Below are positions 28,463 to 37,489 of a stretch of 64,000 nt of DNA, in pieces. The notes beneath the pieces were generated by a model, which worked only from the letters and a program-made list of their open reading frames with translations, made no database searches and was not told the DNA's origin. The number at the start of each line of letters is the position of its first letter. The first letter of the stretch is position 1. Both the position numbers and the translations under genes were made by a program. The DNA is from Chryseobacterium sp. G0162. GTDB lineage: Bacteria > Bacteroidota > Bacteroidia > Flavobacteriales > Weeksellaceae. The stretch covers positions 2,324,001 to 2,388,000 of the forward strand of contig NZ_CP033922.1 of NCBI RefSeq assembly GCF_003815715.1, read 5' to 3'.

Positions 28463-28897
28463 TCAATCCCAATCAGCTGCTACAAATTTCATAGTATTCC
28501 CTTGGTTGTCAGACAACGTAAGAAAATGTCCTTCAACAGAATACCTTGTCATAGTCTCAAGCTTCTTCTGAAAAGAGCTTTCCAGATTCATATCCTGACA
28601 GGCTTTCATCGTACTTACTCCTTGGGAAATCTTCACAGCTCCGCCTTTTTTAAATTCGGAAGTAAAAGACATCTGATTACAACCCATATATGCAGTTCCA
28701 TAAATCTTATCTTTTTCCATCTTTCCGGTCAGGTTCATCTCTGCTTTATGAGCGATCAACTGATCTTTAGAAAAACCATCGAAAGAAACCAACATCCATT
28801 GTCTTTGTAAATAAGGATTTTTATCCGGGACAACGGAACAATTGAACATAAGTCCTAAGAATAAGACAGCCAAAAGGGAGAATAATATTTTTTTCAT
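28463..28897 (-). CDS. META domain lipoprotein (HslJ-like)
   Basis: Envelope lipoprotein with a META domain, 144 aa from the chosen start MKKILFSLLAVLF. The lipobox is MFNC near residue 20. The META core is WMLVSFDGFSKDQLIAHKAEMNLTG, then YMGCNQMSFTSEF and MKACQDMNLESSFQKKLETMTRYSVEGHFLTL. HslJ-type proteins are linked to stress or antibiotic tolerance in other bacteria; the role here is unknown. The upstream in-frame Met (28909) is less likely because the signal peptide starts with MKK. Confidence 0.84.
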   Translation of the reverse strand: MKKILFSLLAVLFLGLMFNCSVVPDKNPYLQRQWMLVSFDGFSKDQLIAHKAEMNLTGKMEKDKIYGTAYMGCNQMSFTSEFKKGGAVKISQGVSTMKACQDMNLESSFQKKLETMTRYSVEGHFLTLSDNQGNTMKFVAADWD

Positions 28898-28983
28898 GCT
28901 GATTATCATCCCATTTTCGTACCAATCCGGGGCAGAATCTCATAAAAATTAGTAAATTAGCGACACAAAAATTATTTTATAAA

Positions 28984-31188
28984 ATGAAAAGACTATTTCT
29001 ACTATTCACTTTCTTGCTGAGTTTTGCTCAGATGAGGGCGGATGAGGGGATGTGGCTTCTTATGCTTGTCAAAAGACTTAACGGTGTTGATATGCAAAAA
29101 GAAGGTTTACATCTGACGCCTGAAGAAATTTATTCAGTTAACAATTCCAGCTTAAAAGACGCTATTGTAAGTTTTGGCGGATTCTGTACTGGAGAGATTG
29201 TTTCTGATAAAGGACTTTTATTCACAAACCACCACTGTGGTTACGGAGCTGTAGCTGCGGCTTCTACTCCTGAAAAAGATTATCTGAAGAATGGTTTCTG
29301 GGCCATGAAACAGAAGGATGAATTCAATGCAAAGGATCTTTACGTAAGATTTTTAGTAAGAATGGATGATGCTACCCAAAGAATCACATCCAAGCTAAAC
29401 AACAACATGACCGGAGCAGAGAGAAAAGCTGTAATTGATGCTGAAACTAAAGCCATCCAAACAGAAAACTCTGAAAACGGAAAATATACTGTAGTGGTAA
29501 AAGATTTCTTCAACGGAAATGAATTCTACTATTTTGTATATCAAGACTATAAAGATGTTAGATTAGTAGGTGCACCTCCTTCATCATTAGGAAAATTCGG
29601 TGGTGATACGGATAACTGGGAGTGGCCAAGACACACTGCGGACTTTACTGTTTTCAGAGTGTATGCTGATGCTGCTGGAAATCCTGCTGAATATTCTCCT
29701 AGCAACGTTCCTATGAAGCCTAAGCATTTCTTACCGGTTTCTCTTAAAGGAATTAAGCCTGGTGATTTCTCTATGATTCTTGGATATCCTGGCAGAACAA
29801 ACCGTTACCTTACTTCTTACGGAATTCAGCAGATGGTAAACAAAGACTATCCGGCTTGGGTTGAAGCTTCTAAAACGGCAATGGACGTAATGAAGAAGTA
29901 CATGGATAAAGATAAAGCGACTCAGCTTAACTATGCTTCTCAATATGCTTCTGTTGCTAACTATTGGAAAAACAGACAGGGAACCATTGATGCCGTGATG
30001 AAAAACGGAACGATCACTGATAAGATAGGTATTGAGGACAAGTTCAAAACATGGGCGGCTCAACCAGGAAATACTATGTATGATGGTATTTTAGATGATA
30101 TCAGTATCTATTACAAACAAACTTCTGACAGAAGTGTTGAAAGAAACTATGCTGCTCAGTTCACTAGAAATGCTAAATATATTTCCCTTGCGTTACAGGT
30201 AGGTTCTGCTTTAAAAGCTTATGCTGCTCAAGATATGCAAGGAAGATTGGCTATGAAGGCTAAAACTGAAGCTGCAATTAAAGCTGCTTATGAAAACTTC
30301 AGCACTCCACTAGAAGGAGAAATGCTTGCTGCAATGACCAGCCTTTATCAGGCAAGAGTAAATAAAGATGTTGCTTCTGCTACCATCTTAGCATTAGATG
30401 CTAAAACAGTTTCTAACTTAGCTTACTCTTCTATTTTTGCAAACAAAACTTCTGTTACAAACTTCTTATTAAATCCTGATGCTTTAAAACTTGATGCTGA
30501 TCCACTTTGGAAAGCAGCAAACGGTATCGTTGCAGATCAGAAAATGAATAATGAAAGATTTGTTAAAATAGATGATAATTTCGCTAAAAACAGCCGTCTA
30601 TTCTTAGCTGGGTTAGTAAAAGCTATGCCTGAGAAGAAATTCTATCCGGATGCGAACTCTACGATGAGATTAACTTATGGTACTGTAGATAAACTTCCTA
30701 TCAGAGAAGACAGAAACTATTTTGGTGTTACAGATAACTACTATACAGACATGTCTGGTCTTGTTGGAAAATACAAGAAAGGTGATGAAGAATTCGACCT
30801 TCCTCAAAGAGTAATCGATCTTTATAACCTTAAAGATTTTGGACAGTATGCTGACGCAAAAGGTTATATGCCTGTAAATTTCCTTTCTAACAATGACATT
30901 ACAGGAGGTAACTCTGGTTCTCCGGTAATTGATGGAGACGGAAACCTTATCGGTATTGCATTTGACGGAAACAGCGAAGCATTAAGCGGAGATATCGTAT
31001 TCGAGCCTGAATGGCAGAAAACAATCAACGTAGATGTTCGTTTCGTTCTTTGGACGATTGATAAATTTGCTGGGGCAAGAAGATTAGTTGATGAATTAAA
31101 GCTTGTGAGAGATGCAAACACTCCGGCTGATACAAAAACTAAAAACTCAGGTACTACAACAATGCCTAAGAAAACAAAGAAAAAATAA
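28984..31188 (+). CDS. S46 family dipeptidyl-peptidase, DPP7-type
   Basis: Periplasmic serine exopeptidase of family S46, 734 aa, with a signal peptide (residues 1-19). The catalytic region is visible: TNHHCGYGAV (H83/H84) near the N-terminus and GGNSGSPV with nucleophile S644. The residue 18 positions after the nucleophile is Gly (IAFDGNSEA). In S46 enzymes Gly here goes with hydrophobic P1 preference (DPP7) and Arg with Asp/Glu preference (DPP11). A disordered Lys/Thr tail ends the protein. It supplies dipeptides from oligopeptides for uptake. Confidence 0.93.
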   Translation: MKRLFLLFTFLLSFAQMRADEGMWLLMLVKRLNGVDMQKEGLHLTPEEIYSVNNSSLKDAIVSFGGFCTGEIVSDKGLLFTNHHCGYGAVAAASTPEKDYLKNGFWAMKQKDEFNAKDLYVRFLVRMDDATQRITSKLNNNMTGAERKAVIDAETKAIQTENSENGKYTVVVKDFFNGNEFYYFVYQDYKDVRLVGAPPSSLGKFGGDTDNWEWPRHTADFTVFRVYADAAGNPAEYSPSNVPMKPKHFLPVSLKGIKPGDFSMILGYPGRTNRYLTSYGIQQMVNKDYPAWVEASKTAMDVMKKYMDKDKATQLNYASQYASVANYWKNRQGTIDAVMKNGTITDKIGIEDKFKTWAAQPGNTMYDGILDDISIYYKQTSDRSVERNYAAQFTRNAKYISLALQVGSALKAYAAQDMQGRLAMKAKTEAAIKAAYENFSTPLEGEMLAAMTSLYQARVNKDVASATILALDAKTVSNLAYSSIFANKTSVTNFLLNPDALKLDADPLWKAANGIVADQKMNNERFVKIDDNFAKNSRLFLAGLVKAMPEKKFYPDANSTMRLTYGTVDKLPIREDRNYFGVTDNYYTDMSGLVGKYKKGDEEFDLPQRVIDLYNLKDFGQYADAKGYMPVNFLSNNDITGGNSGSPVIDGDGNLIGIAFDGNSEALSGDIVFEPEWQKTINVDVRFVLWTIDKFAGARRLVDELKLVRDANTPADTKTKNSGTTTMPKKTKKK

Positions 31189-31207
31189 TCTTATCTGATA
31201 TATTTTT

Positions 31208-31240
31208 AAAACCGTGGAAGTAATTTTCACGGTTTTTTTA
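31208..31240 (+). terminator. Terminator after the S46 peptidase gene
   Basis: Stem AAAACCGTG / CACGGTTTT extended by A-T pairs, followed by a T-run, 20 nt after the stop. Confidence 0.8.
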
Positions 31241-31264
31241 TTTTTGAATATTAAAATACTGATC

Positions 31265-31741
31265 ATGAGTTCTCAACCTATATTATTCAATGCTATCATT
31301 AAACAAAACGGAACAATGAATGCTGCTTTTGTAGAGTTTCCTTTTTCAACAGAAGAGCTATTCAACAAAAAAGGCCAGATAAAAATTAAAGCCACATTAG
31401 ATGGGAAGGTTGAATATCGCGGAAGTCTAGCTAAAATGAAATCCGATTGCCCTATATTAGGGCTGACTCAGGAAATCAGAAAACAGCTTGGAAAAACATT
31501 TGGAGATGAAATTTCCGTTTCTCTTATTGAAGATAAGGAAGAACGAATTGTTGAGATTGCCAATGATATTGCTTTTATATTTAATGAAAATCTGGATGCA
31601 AAAGTATTATTTGATAAGATGAGTTATACTCATAAAAAAGAATATATCCGCTGGATTGAAGAGGCTAAGAAGCCTGAAACAAGAGAAAACAGAAAGATAA
31701 AAATGATTCAGATGATTCTTGAAGGAAAAAAGGGGATATAG
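31265..31741 (+). CDS. YdeI/OmpD-associated, DUF1905-containing protein
   Basis: 158-aa cytoplasmic protein. The N-terminal DUF1905 domain reads FNAIIKQNGTMNAAFVEFPFSTEELFNKKGQIKIKATLDG, and the C-terminal YdeI-type segment reads FDKMSYTHKKEYIRWIEEAKKPETRENRKIKMIQMILEGKK. The function is unknown. The ATG at 31265 (MSSQPILFNAI) is preferred to one 51 bp upstream, which would start inside the terminator hairpin. Confidence 0.85.
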   Translation: MSSQPILFNAIIKQNGTMNAAFVEFPFSTEELFNKKGQIKIKATLDGKVEYRGSLAKMKSDCPILGLTQEIRKQLGKTFGDEISVSLIEDKEERIVEIANDIAFIFNENLDAKVLFDKMSYTHKKEYIRWIEEAKKPETRENRKIKMIQMILEGKKGI

Positions 31742-31758
31742 ACTCCTTTCTTTACCTA

Positions 31759-32040
31759 TTACATTTTCACTTCTGCTTCTAAATATTGTTGCCCACCGCC
31801 GTTGGTAACTGTTAGAAATCCGTCATAATGAGCAATCTTCACACCAAGATCGTTTATCACCTCTTTAAAATATCCTCTCTTTTGTATATTATCAGGTTGC
31901 CATAAAAACTGTGCAGATTTTCCTCTTTGGTTCTTAAAGATCAATGAATTGAGCCTGCTTGCAACGCCAGATGATTTAAGATCTATCACTACACTTTCAT
32001 AGGCTACAAATTCCTTAGCTATTACCATACAATTATTCAT
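31759..32040 (-). CDS. Hypothetical protein, 93 aa, in an accessory block
   Basis: The function is not recognised. It is a small soluble protein without signal peptide or membrane segment. It is predicted mixed alpha/beta (FVAYESVVIDLKSSG, FLWQPDNIQKRGYFKEVINDLGVKIAHYDGFLTVTNGGGQQYLEAEVKM). The gene deserves notice because its promoter region carries the same ~24-bp element, at the same distance from the -7 position, as the beta-helix gene upstream and the first island operon. Co-regulation with the beta-helix protein is likely, and a partner or chaperone role is possible. Confidence 0.6.
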   Translation of the reverse strand: MNNCMVIAKEFVAYESVVIDLKSSGVASRLNSLIFKNQRGKSAQFLWQPDNIQKRGYFKEVINDLGVKIAHYDGFLTVTNGGGQQYLEAEVKM

Positions 32041-32076
32041 TTTCTATTATTTTTGATTATATTTTTTATCCTGAAA

Positions 32077-32118
32077 CAAAAATCTTGATCTGTAGCGACA
32101 GAACTCGACGTATTATTT
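32077..32118 (-). promoter_or_regulatory. Shared accessory-gene promoter element, copy b
   Basis: On the minus strand, AAATAATACGTCGAGTTCTG (start of element at 32118) continues TCGC, and GATTTTTG (32084-32077) occupies the -7 position. It aligns without gaps with the element at 34353-34394 and closely with the one at 54741-54780. It lies 37 bp upstream of the 93-aa gene start. Confidence 0.6.
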
Positions 32119-32186
32119 ATTAAAAATGAGCTATCAAAAATAACCTGACAGATAATCAACTTATTTAAAAAAAAGGAATATATAAA

Positions 32187-32216
32187 AAGGTTGCCCGAAA
32201 AATTCCGGGCAGCCTT
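32187..32216 (-). terminator. Terminator of the beta-helix gene
   Basis: Stem AAGGCTGCCCG / CGGGCAACCTT (one G-T pair) on the minus strand, followed by TTTTT, 29 nt past the stop. Confidence 0.85.
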
Positions 32217-32244
32217 TATCTCATTTGGATCATTTAGATCTATT

Positions 32245-34281
32245 TTATACAAATGGAGCCTTTAAATCATTTACAATATTTGTTGGCAACCCTGAAACAT
32301 TGGCATGTTTTACATTATTTACAAAAGACACACTGTCTGCTGAAGGAAATGTATAATCTCCGGTAAAGACACAGTTTTGAAAAAGAGCATGACTCAACAT
32401 GTCAATAACTCCGCCTTTCCATTCTACATTTTTAAACTGGATATTAGAAGTAGAAAACGATGCACTTGCGTAATCGGTATTGAAACTATTAATCGATCCT
32501 CCATCCATAATCAGTTCTCCTAAATTTGCGCCACTAAACACAATTCTACCATACCCAAAACAGTCAGTTAAATATATATTAGCTCGGCGGCTATTAACTT
32601 TGTGATCTATAGAATTTAAATAGACACATGTTGTATCAAGTGCATTTGTTGTCAACCTCCCGCTAATTTCTATATTTGTATCGTAGATCAACTGTTTGAT
32701 ATCATCTTTAATAATTTGTACAGCAGCATAACTTGTCGTAGACTTCGCATTGAGAATCGTATCTGTAATTCTCAGGTGTTTAATGTTAACATACTCCCTA
32801 TTCAACACACCTAAAAAAAATCCATATACTTTACCTGCATCTGTATTAATAATTGGATTGATTATATGAAGACTTTCAGGAAGTTTTGGAGTTACCTTAT
32901 ATTTATCCAGCATTTTATCTCCAACATTACCCCCAGGAGTAGTATACGAGAACATATAGATATCTCTTTTGCCTGATTGGTCATTAGGATTTTCGCTATT
33001 AAAAACAGGGGTATTTATCTTTACAATTCCTCCTAAGCTGGGAGTATCCAATCTGATTCCAAAGAATATAGTAGCACTCCCATTTACTACGGGAGAATTT
33101 AGAGTAATATCATTGCCTGCAAATTGAAATGCCGCCGCCCCTAGACCTGTTTTTACTATAGTATGATTAGCTATAAATCTATCTGTCCAATGGTCATCTA
33201 TCCCATCTTCCCAAACACCTCTGTTGATCGTAACATCTACACTATTTCTACCGGTATAACCATGTCTGCATTCTATTACGTTTCCATCATTAATAACAAG
33301 TCCTATTGAATAATAATTTGCAATACCATAACCACTACCATCTTTCCTGAATCCATGTATAAAAGGACTATTTATGATAACATCAGCGCAAGCATTCACT
33401 TCCAGTGCTACGGCACCAAAATTATTAAGCTTATTAAGAATTTGTGGACTATTAAGAGTAACATTATCCCTATATACAAATAAATATGCTTCTTTATTTA
33501 AAGACTCTGCTATTTCAATTGTTAGATTATCTATAGTGATATGTTCCTCCGGAACAAATTTCTTCACATTTAGCGGGGGTGAATTAGCTTCTTGCAGATA
33601 AGAACAAACTAAAGGCGTTGTCAATCTACCATCTAAACTTCTAATAAACTCACTCTTTTTATAAGCTGTTTCTAAAGAATTATCACGATCAGTTAAAATC
33701 TCCTCAGATTGAAAGAATAAGTTAACAGCTCCAATATTACTAAAGCCTACATCAACACTTCCTCTTTTCATTTTTCCAGGAATCCATGAACTTATATCCA
33801 CTATTTCCTCATTAAATTTTCGGGTAATCTTTATGGCAACCTCTGTATTTTCATTAATCAGGATAAATTTCCCATCACATCTCCCACTTGTTTTAATTTC
33901 AAAAGACTGCTTTACAACCACTTTACATTTTCCCGGAATCACCCAAAAGAGGTTATTAGCATTTACATACTTAAAATAGGATATTACAGATTGAGAATCA
34001 TCATACATTCCATTCCCTTTTACCCCAAAGTATCTGATATCCAAATCATGGGCAAAATTATGTTCCAGCTTGATCCCTCCGGTCTCAACGATACTCCCAG
34101 CATCATCTGCATCTAGTGTGGCAGACAAGTGATAAACAATAGGGTTGGGAGTATCTCTTTTTTCATAATATCCTAAAAGACAGACTCCCTTATAAACACC
34201 ATTTTGAAGATCTGTTACTTCTGAAGCCGATAGGTTTTTCATCTCAGCCATAGTGTTCTTTACAATACATGGAAAACTCAT
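32245..34281 (-). CDS. Right-handed beta-helix (pectate-lyase/tailspike-like) protein, 678 aa
   Basis: After an N-terminal ~95-residue head (LSASEVTDLQNGVYKGVCLLGYYEKRDTPNPI) comes the pectate-lyase superfamily opening DIRYFGVKGNGMYDDSQSV. A long region of short beta rungs with Asn/Gly turns (NDITLNSPVVNGSATIF, VNSRRANIYLTDCFGYG) then runs to the end. This is the layout of phage tailspikes and surface-glycan enzymes. There is no signal peptide, which is unusual for a polysaccharide-acting protein here. No catalytic residues can be assigned. It has its own promoter element and terminator. Confidence 0.75.
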   Translation of the reverse strand: MSFPCIVKNTMAEMKNLSASEVTDLQNGVYKGVCLLGYYEKRDTPNPIVYHLSATLDADDAGSIVETGGIKLEHNFAHDLDIRYFGVKGNGMYDDSQSVISYFKYVNANNLFWVIPGKCKVVVKQSFEIKTSGRCDGKFILINENTEVAIKITRKFNEEIVDISSWIPGKMKRGSVDVGFSNIGAVNLFFQSEEILTDRDNSLETAYKKSEFIRSLDGRLTTPLVCSYLQEANSPPLNVKKFVPEEHITIDNLTIEIAESLNKEAYLFVYRDNVTLNSPQILNKLNNFGAVALEVNACADVIINSPFIHGFRKDGSGYGIANYYSIGLVINDGNVIECRHGYTGRNSVDVTINRGVWEDGIDDHWTDRFIANHTIVKTGLGAAAFQFAGNDITLNSPVVNGSATIFFGIRLDTPSLGGIVKINTPVFNSENPNDQSGKRDIYMFSYTTPGGNVGDKMLDKYKVTPKLPESLHIINPIINTDAGKVYGFFLGVLNREYVNIKHLRITDTILNAKSTTSYAAVQIIKDDIKQLIYDTNIEISGRLTTNALDTTCVYLNSIDHKVNSRRANIYLTDCFGYGRIVFSGANLGELIMDGGSINSFNTDYASASFSTSNIQFKNVEWKGGVIDMLSHALFQNCVFTGDYTFPSADSVSFVNNVKHANVSGLPTNIVNDLKAPFV

Positions 34282-34352
34282 AAAAATATTTTTTGTTGGT
34301 TAGTTTTGAAACAAAGATTATCTTAGGTAACTATTCATCTTTTGTTCTCAAG

Positions 34353-34394
34353 CAAATTTAGTCCTACCCAACGCCAAAACTTGACGTATTATTT
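34353..34394 (-). promoter_or_regulatory. Shared accessory-gene promoter element, copy a
   Basis: On the minus strand, AAATAATACGTCAAGTTTTG continues GCGTT, with -7 box TAAATTTG (34360-34353) 30 nt after the start of AATACGTC. The TSS would fall near 34346, ~65 nt before the beta-helix start. Same design as the copies at 32077-32118 and 54741-54780. Confidence 0.65.
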
Positions 34395-34505
34395 CTAAAA
34401 AAATCCTCCTACCCCCCTTTATTTCCATTATTAAAAAATTTTTTTGTCAGGATTAGAAAAAGTCCCCGACTATCCTTTTAAATACAACTTAAAAAAATCA
34501 CTATT

Positions 34506-35728
34506 ATGAAAAGGACCTTTTTAAAAATTACGGTGGCTGTAGCAGGAATTATGACAGCATTTACTCTTTCTTCCTGCAATGATTCAGACAATAATATGAT
34601 GGATTTATCTTCTCAAAGAACCATCATTTTTGAAAATGTCATTACCCCAAAAGATTTTGTAGAAAGTGGGAGCTTTCAGGGAACCGGAGCCGTTCCTGTC
34701 ATTTTACCCGGACAATCCGTATCCGTCAAGTTCAGTGCGGGGAAAACACAGGCATTGATGTTCGCAACGATGTATGGCGCTTCAAAAGATTGGTTCTTTG
34801 CTTCTCAACAGCCAGGCATCAAATTGTTTGACACCAACGGGAAAGCCATTACCGGCGATGTTTCTTCCAGCGTATTGCTGTGGGACAACGGAACGAAGGA
34901 TAATATGACCGGACAAGTGGAAAGCAAGCCTATTGCTCAGGTTCCTAATGTGAATGCCTCACAGCTGATGAAACTTAATCTTGACTACAATGAGATGACG
35001 TCGGAATTCACATTAACAATTACCAATACTTCTGGTGGAACAGCCAATGAAACGCCTTTTTCACCTGGAGTCTGGGCTGTTTCTAATTACAACGGCTCTC
35101 AGCTGCTAAACAACGCACCGTTCTTTACTCCGAATGCTTTATCTAATCCCGAAATTACGGACATAGCCCAGATGGGAAGTATTGGTAAGATGACAGCAAA
35201 GCTTAGCGCCAATACTGGGATTATAACAGGCCTTTCCCCTGCTTTGGTTGTAATTTATCGCGGAGATAAAAATCCAATCTATGAATTGGGAAAAATGGAT
35301 AATGGAATGGGATTAAAGGAGATTGCCCAATTTGGAAATGTAAGTAAACTTCAAAGCAGCTTACAATCTTTACCAGGGATTAAAGGAATCTATGTTGCCG
35401 GAAATGCTCCTGTTCCACCGGGAAATAAAATTATGACTAATTTCAAAGCAGATCCGGGGGATAAAATTGCTTACGTTACCATGTTTGGTTTTTCCAATGA
35501 TTGGTTCTATGCAAATGAAGTAAGTATTGACGCAACAGTAAAGGGTGAGCTGAGCTCCAAAACAGCTTTATTTGATTCCGGTACTGGAGTAGATCAATAC
35601 CCTGGAGCTGGAAACCGCCAGGCGTTATTTGGAGGAACCCACAAAGTGAATCCATGGTTATTTCAAAAGTTGGAAACCAGTATCCTGTTCCTGCTGTACA
35701 AAATGTAATTAAGGTCACGGTGAACTAA
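34506..35728 (+). pseudogene. Spondin-domain lipoprotein, 3' end frameshifted
   Basis: Exported lipoprotein (FTLSSCND lipobox near residue 24) with two Spondin_N-like repeats: FENVITPKDF...MFATMYGASKDWFFASQ, then FKADPGDKIAYVTMFGFSNDWFYANEV. The reading frame as given stops at 35708 after an atypical tail (NPWLFQKLETSILFLLYKM). Shifting one frame after GGT at about 35640 gives QSESMVISKVGNQYPVPAVQ followed by NVIKVTVN and a stop at 35726-35728, as expected for the family. One missing C in the CCC run at 35638-35640 would explain it. It is either a real mutation altering the last ~20 residues or a sequencing error. Confidence 0.78.
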
Positions 35729-35747
35729 ATTCATATGATGAAATAAA

Positions 35748-35777
35748 AAATACCAGGCAGCTTTCTGTCTGGTATTT
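35748..35777. terminator. Bidirectional terminator
   Basis: Stem AAATACCAGGCAG / CTGTCTGGTATTT with a CTTT loop. It lies between the convergent spondin and comM genes, 20 bp after the restored spondin stop. That spacing supports the restored reading frame. Confidence 0.85.
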
Positions 35778-35821
35778 TTATGTTAGGAGGTTAAATTACA
35801 AAGACAACATTCTAATTGTCA

Positions 35822-37357
35822 CTAAGCATTCCAAAATTCCCGGTCTAAACTCCTGTACTGTATGGCTTCAGAAATATGATGGGAGAGTATTTTTTCGGAT
35901 GCTTCAAGATCAGCAATGGTACGGGCAACCTTAAGGATCCTGTCATATGCTCTGGCGGAAAGGTTCAGTTTTTCCATAGCCAACTTAATAAGTTTGAAAG
36001 ACGCTTCATCCAATTCACAGAATGCTTCAATTTCCTTTGGACCAATCTGGGCATTGCTGCTGATATTAAGATTTTTATATCGTTCATTCTGAATCTCTCT
36101 TGCTTTCAGAACCCTTTCCCGGATATCTTTACTTTTCTCTCCTTTTCTCTTTTCTGAAAGCTGTTCAAATTCTACTTTCTGAACTTCAATATGGATATCA
36201 ATCCTGTCTAAAAGCGGTCCGGAAAGCTTATTCATATACCGCTGCATTTCATATACAGATGAGGTATTATTGGGGTCATCCGGAAAAAAGCCACTTGGAC
36301 TGGGGTTCATTGAAGCGACCAGCATAAAACTTGCAGGATAATTGACAGTAAACCTAGCTCTTGAAATGGTCACTTCCCGATCTTCTAAAGGTTGCCTCAT
36401 CACTTCCAGCACTGTCCGTTTAAATTCTGGCATTTCATCCAGAAACAGAACTCCATTATGAGCCAGTGAAATTTCTCCTGGCTGAGGGTAACTCCCTCCA
36501 CCTACAAGGGCAACATCTGAAATCGTGTGGTGGGGAGATCTAAAAGGGCGAACCGTCATTAATGAAGCTTCTGTTCCTATTTTCCCTGCCACGGAATGTA
36601 TTTTTGTAGTTTCCAGAGCCTCTTTTAATGTTAAGGGAGGTAAAATACTCGGAACTCTTTTGGCCAACATTGTTTTTCCACTTCCTGGAGGGCCGATCAG
36701 AATGATATTATGACCACCGGCAGCAGCCACTTCCATGGCTCTTTTTGCCGTTTCCTGGCCCTTAACTTCTGAGAAATCAAATGGAAAATTATTAATTCTT
36801 TCATGAAATTCTTTTTGGGTATCCAGTATCACCTTCTCAATAGGTTTTCCTTCATTAAAAAAATCAATAACTGTCTTTATATTTTCTACCCCATAAACCT
36901 CAAGATCGTTAACAATCGCCGCCTCCCTTGCATTTTGTATGGGAAGAATAATTCCTTTAAAACCCTCTTCCCTAGCCTGAATTGCGATTGGTAAAACTCC
37001 TTTGATAGGCTGTAGGCTTCCGTCCAGCGAAAGCTCACCCATAATGATATAGTTTTGAATTTCTTCGGCCAGAATCTGATCTGATGCGGCTAAAATGCCA
37101 ATAGCTATACTTAGATCATAAGCGGAACCTTCTTTTCTCAGATCAGCCGGAGCCATATTAATTGTAATTTTTTTTCCGGGAATTTTATACCCTACATTTT
37201 TCAATGCAGCAGAAATCCTGTAACTGCTTTCTTTGATGGCATTATCAGGAAGCCCTACCAGATGGTATCCTACTCCACCAGTATCTACATTTACTTCAAT
37301 CGTTATCGTCTGGGCCGCAACGCCATGAATAGCACTGCCATAAATTTTGATCAGCAT
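35822..37357 (-). CDS. comM: ComM/YifB family Mg-chelatase-like AAA+ ATPase
   Basis: 511-aa protein. The N-terminal Lon-protease-like S5 fold (residues 1-165, VDTGGVGYHLVGLPDNAIKES) is followed by the AAA+ Mg-chelatase domain with Walker A GPPGSGKTMLAKR. GEISLAHNGVLFLDEMPEF and the VKLNLSARAYDRILKVARTIADLE-type C-terminus complete it. In transformable bacteria ComM is a hexameric helicase promoting branch migration during integration of donor DNA. It pairs logically with dprA in this window. Single gene. Confidence 0.92.
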   Translation of the reverse strand: MLIKIYGSAIHGVAAQTITIEVNVDTGGVGYHLVGLPDNAIKESSYRISAALKNVGYKIPGKKITINMAPADLRKEGSAYDLSIAIGILAASDQILAEEIQNYIIMGELSLDGSLQPIKGVLPIAIQAREEGFKGIILPIQNAREAAIVNDLEVYGVENIKTVIDFFNEGKPIEKVILDTQKEFHERINNFPFDFSEVKGQETAKRAMEVAAAGGHNIILIGPPGSGKTMLAKRVPSILPPLTLKEALETTKIHSVAGKIGTEASLMTVRPFRSPHHTISDVALVGGGSYPQPGEISLAHNGVLFLDEMPEFKRTVLEVMRQPLEDREVTISRARFTVNYPASFMLVASMNPSPSGFFPDDPNNTSSVYEMQRYMNKLSGPLLDRIDIHIEVQKVEFEQLSEKRKGEKSKDIRERVLKAREIQNERYKNLNISSNAQIGPKEIEAFCELDEASFKLIKLAMEKLNLSARAYDRILKVARTIADLEASEKILSHHISEAIQYRSLDREFWNA

Positions 37358-37489
37358 AATGTGTTTTTGAAGTAAATGTAATTAATATACTATTTTAAAA
37401 ATCTGATAGTTATACTGATAATTTTCTATAGAAAATAAAATTTTGAAAATGATTTTAAGAAAAGTGAATGTTTAAAATCTATTTAATTC

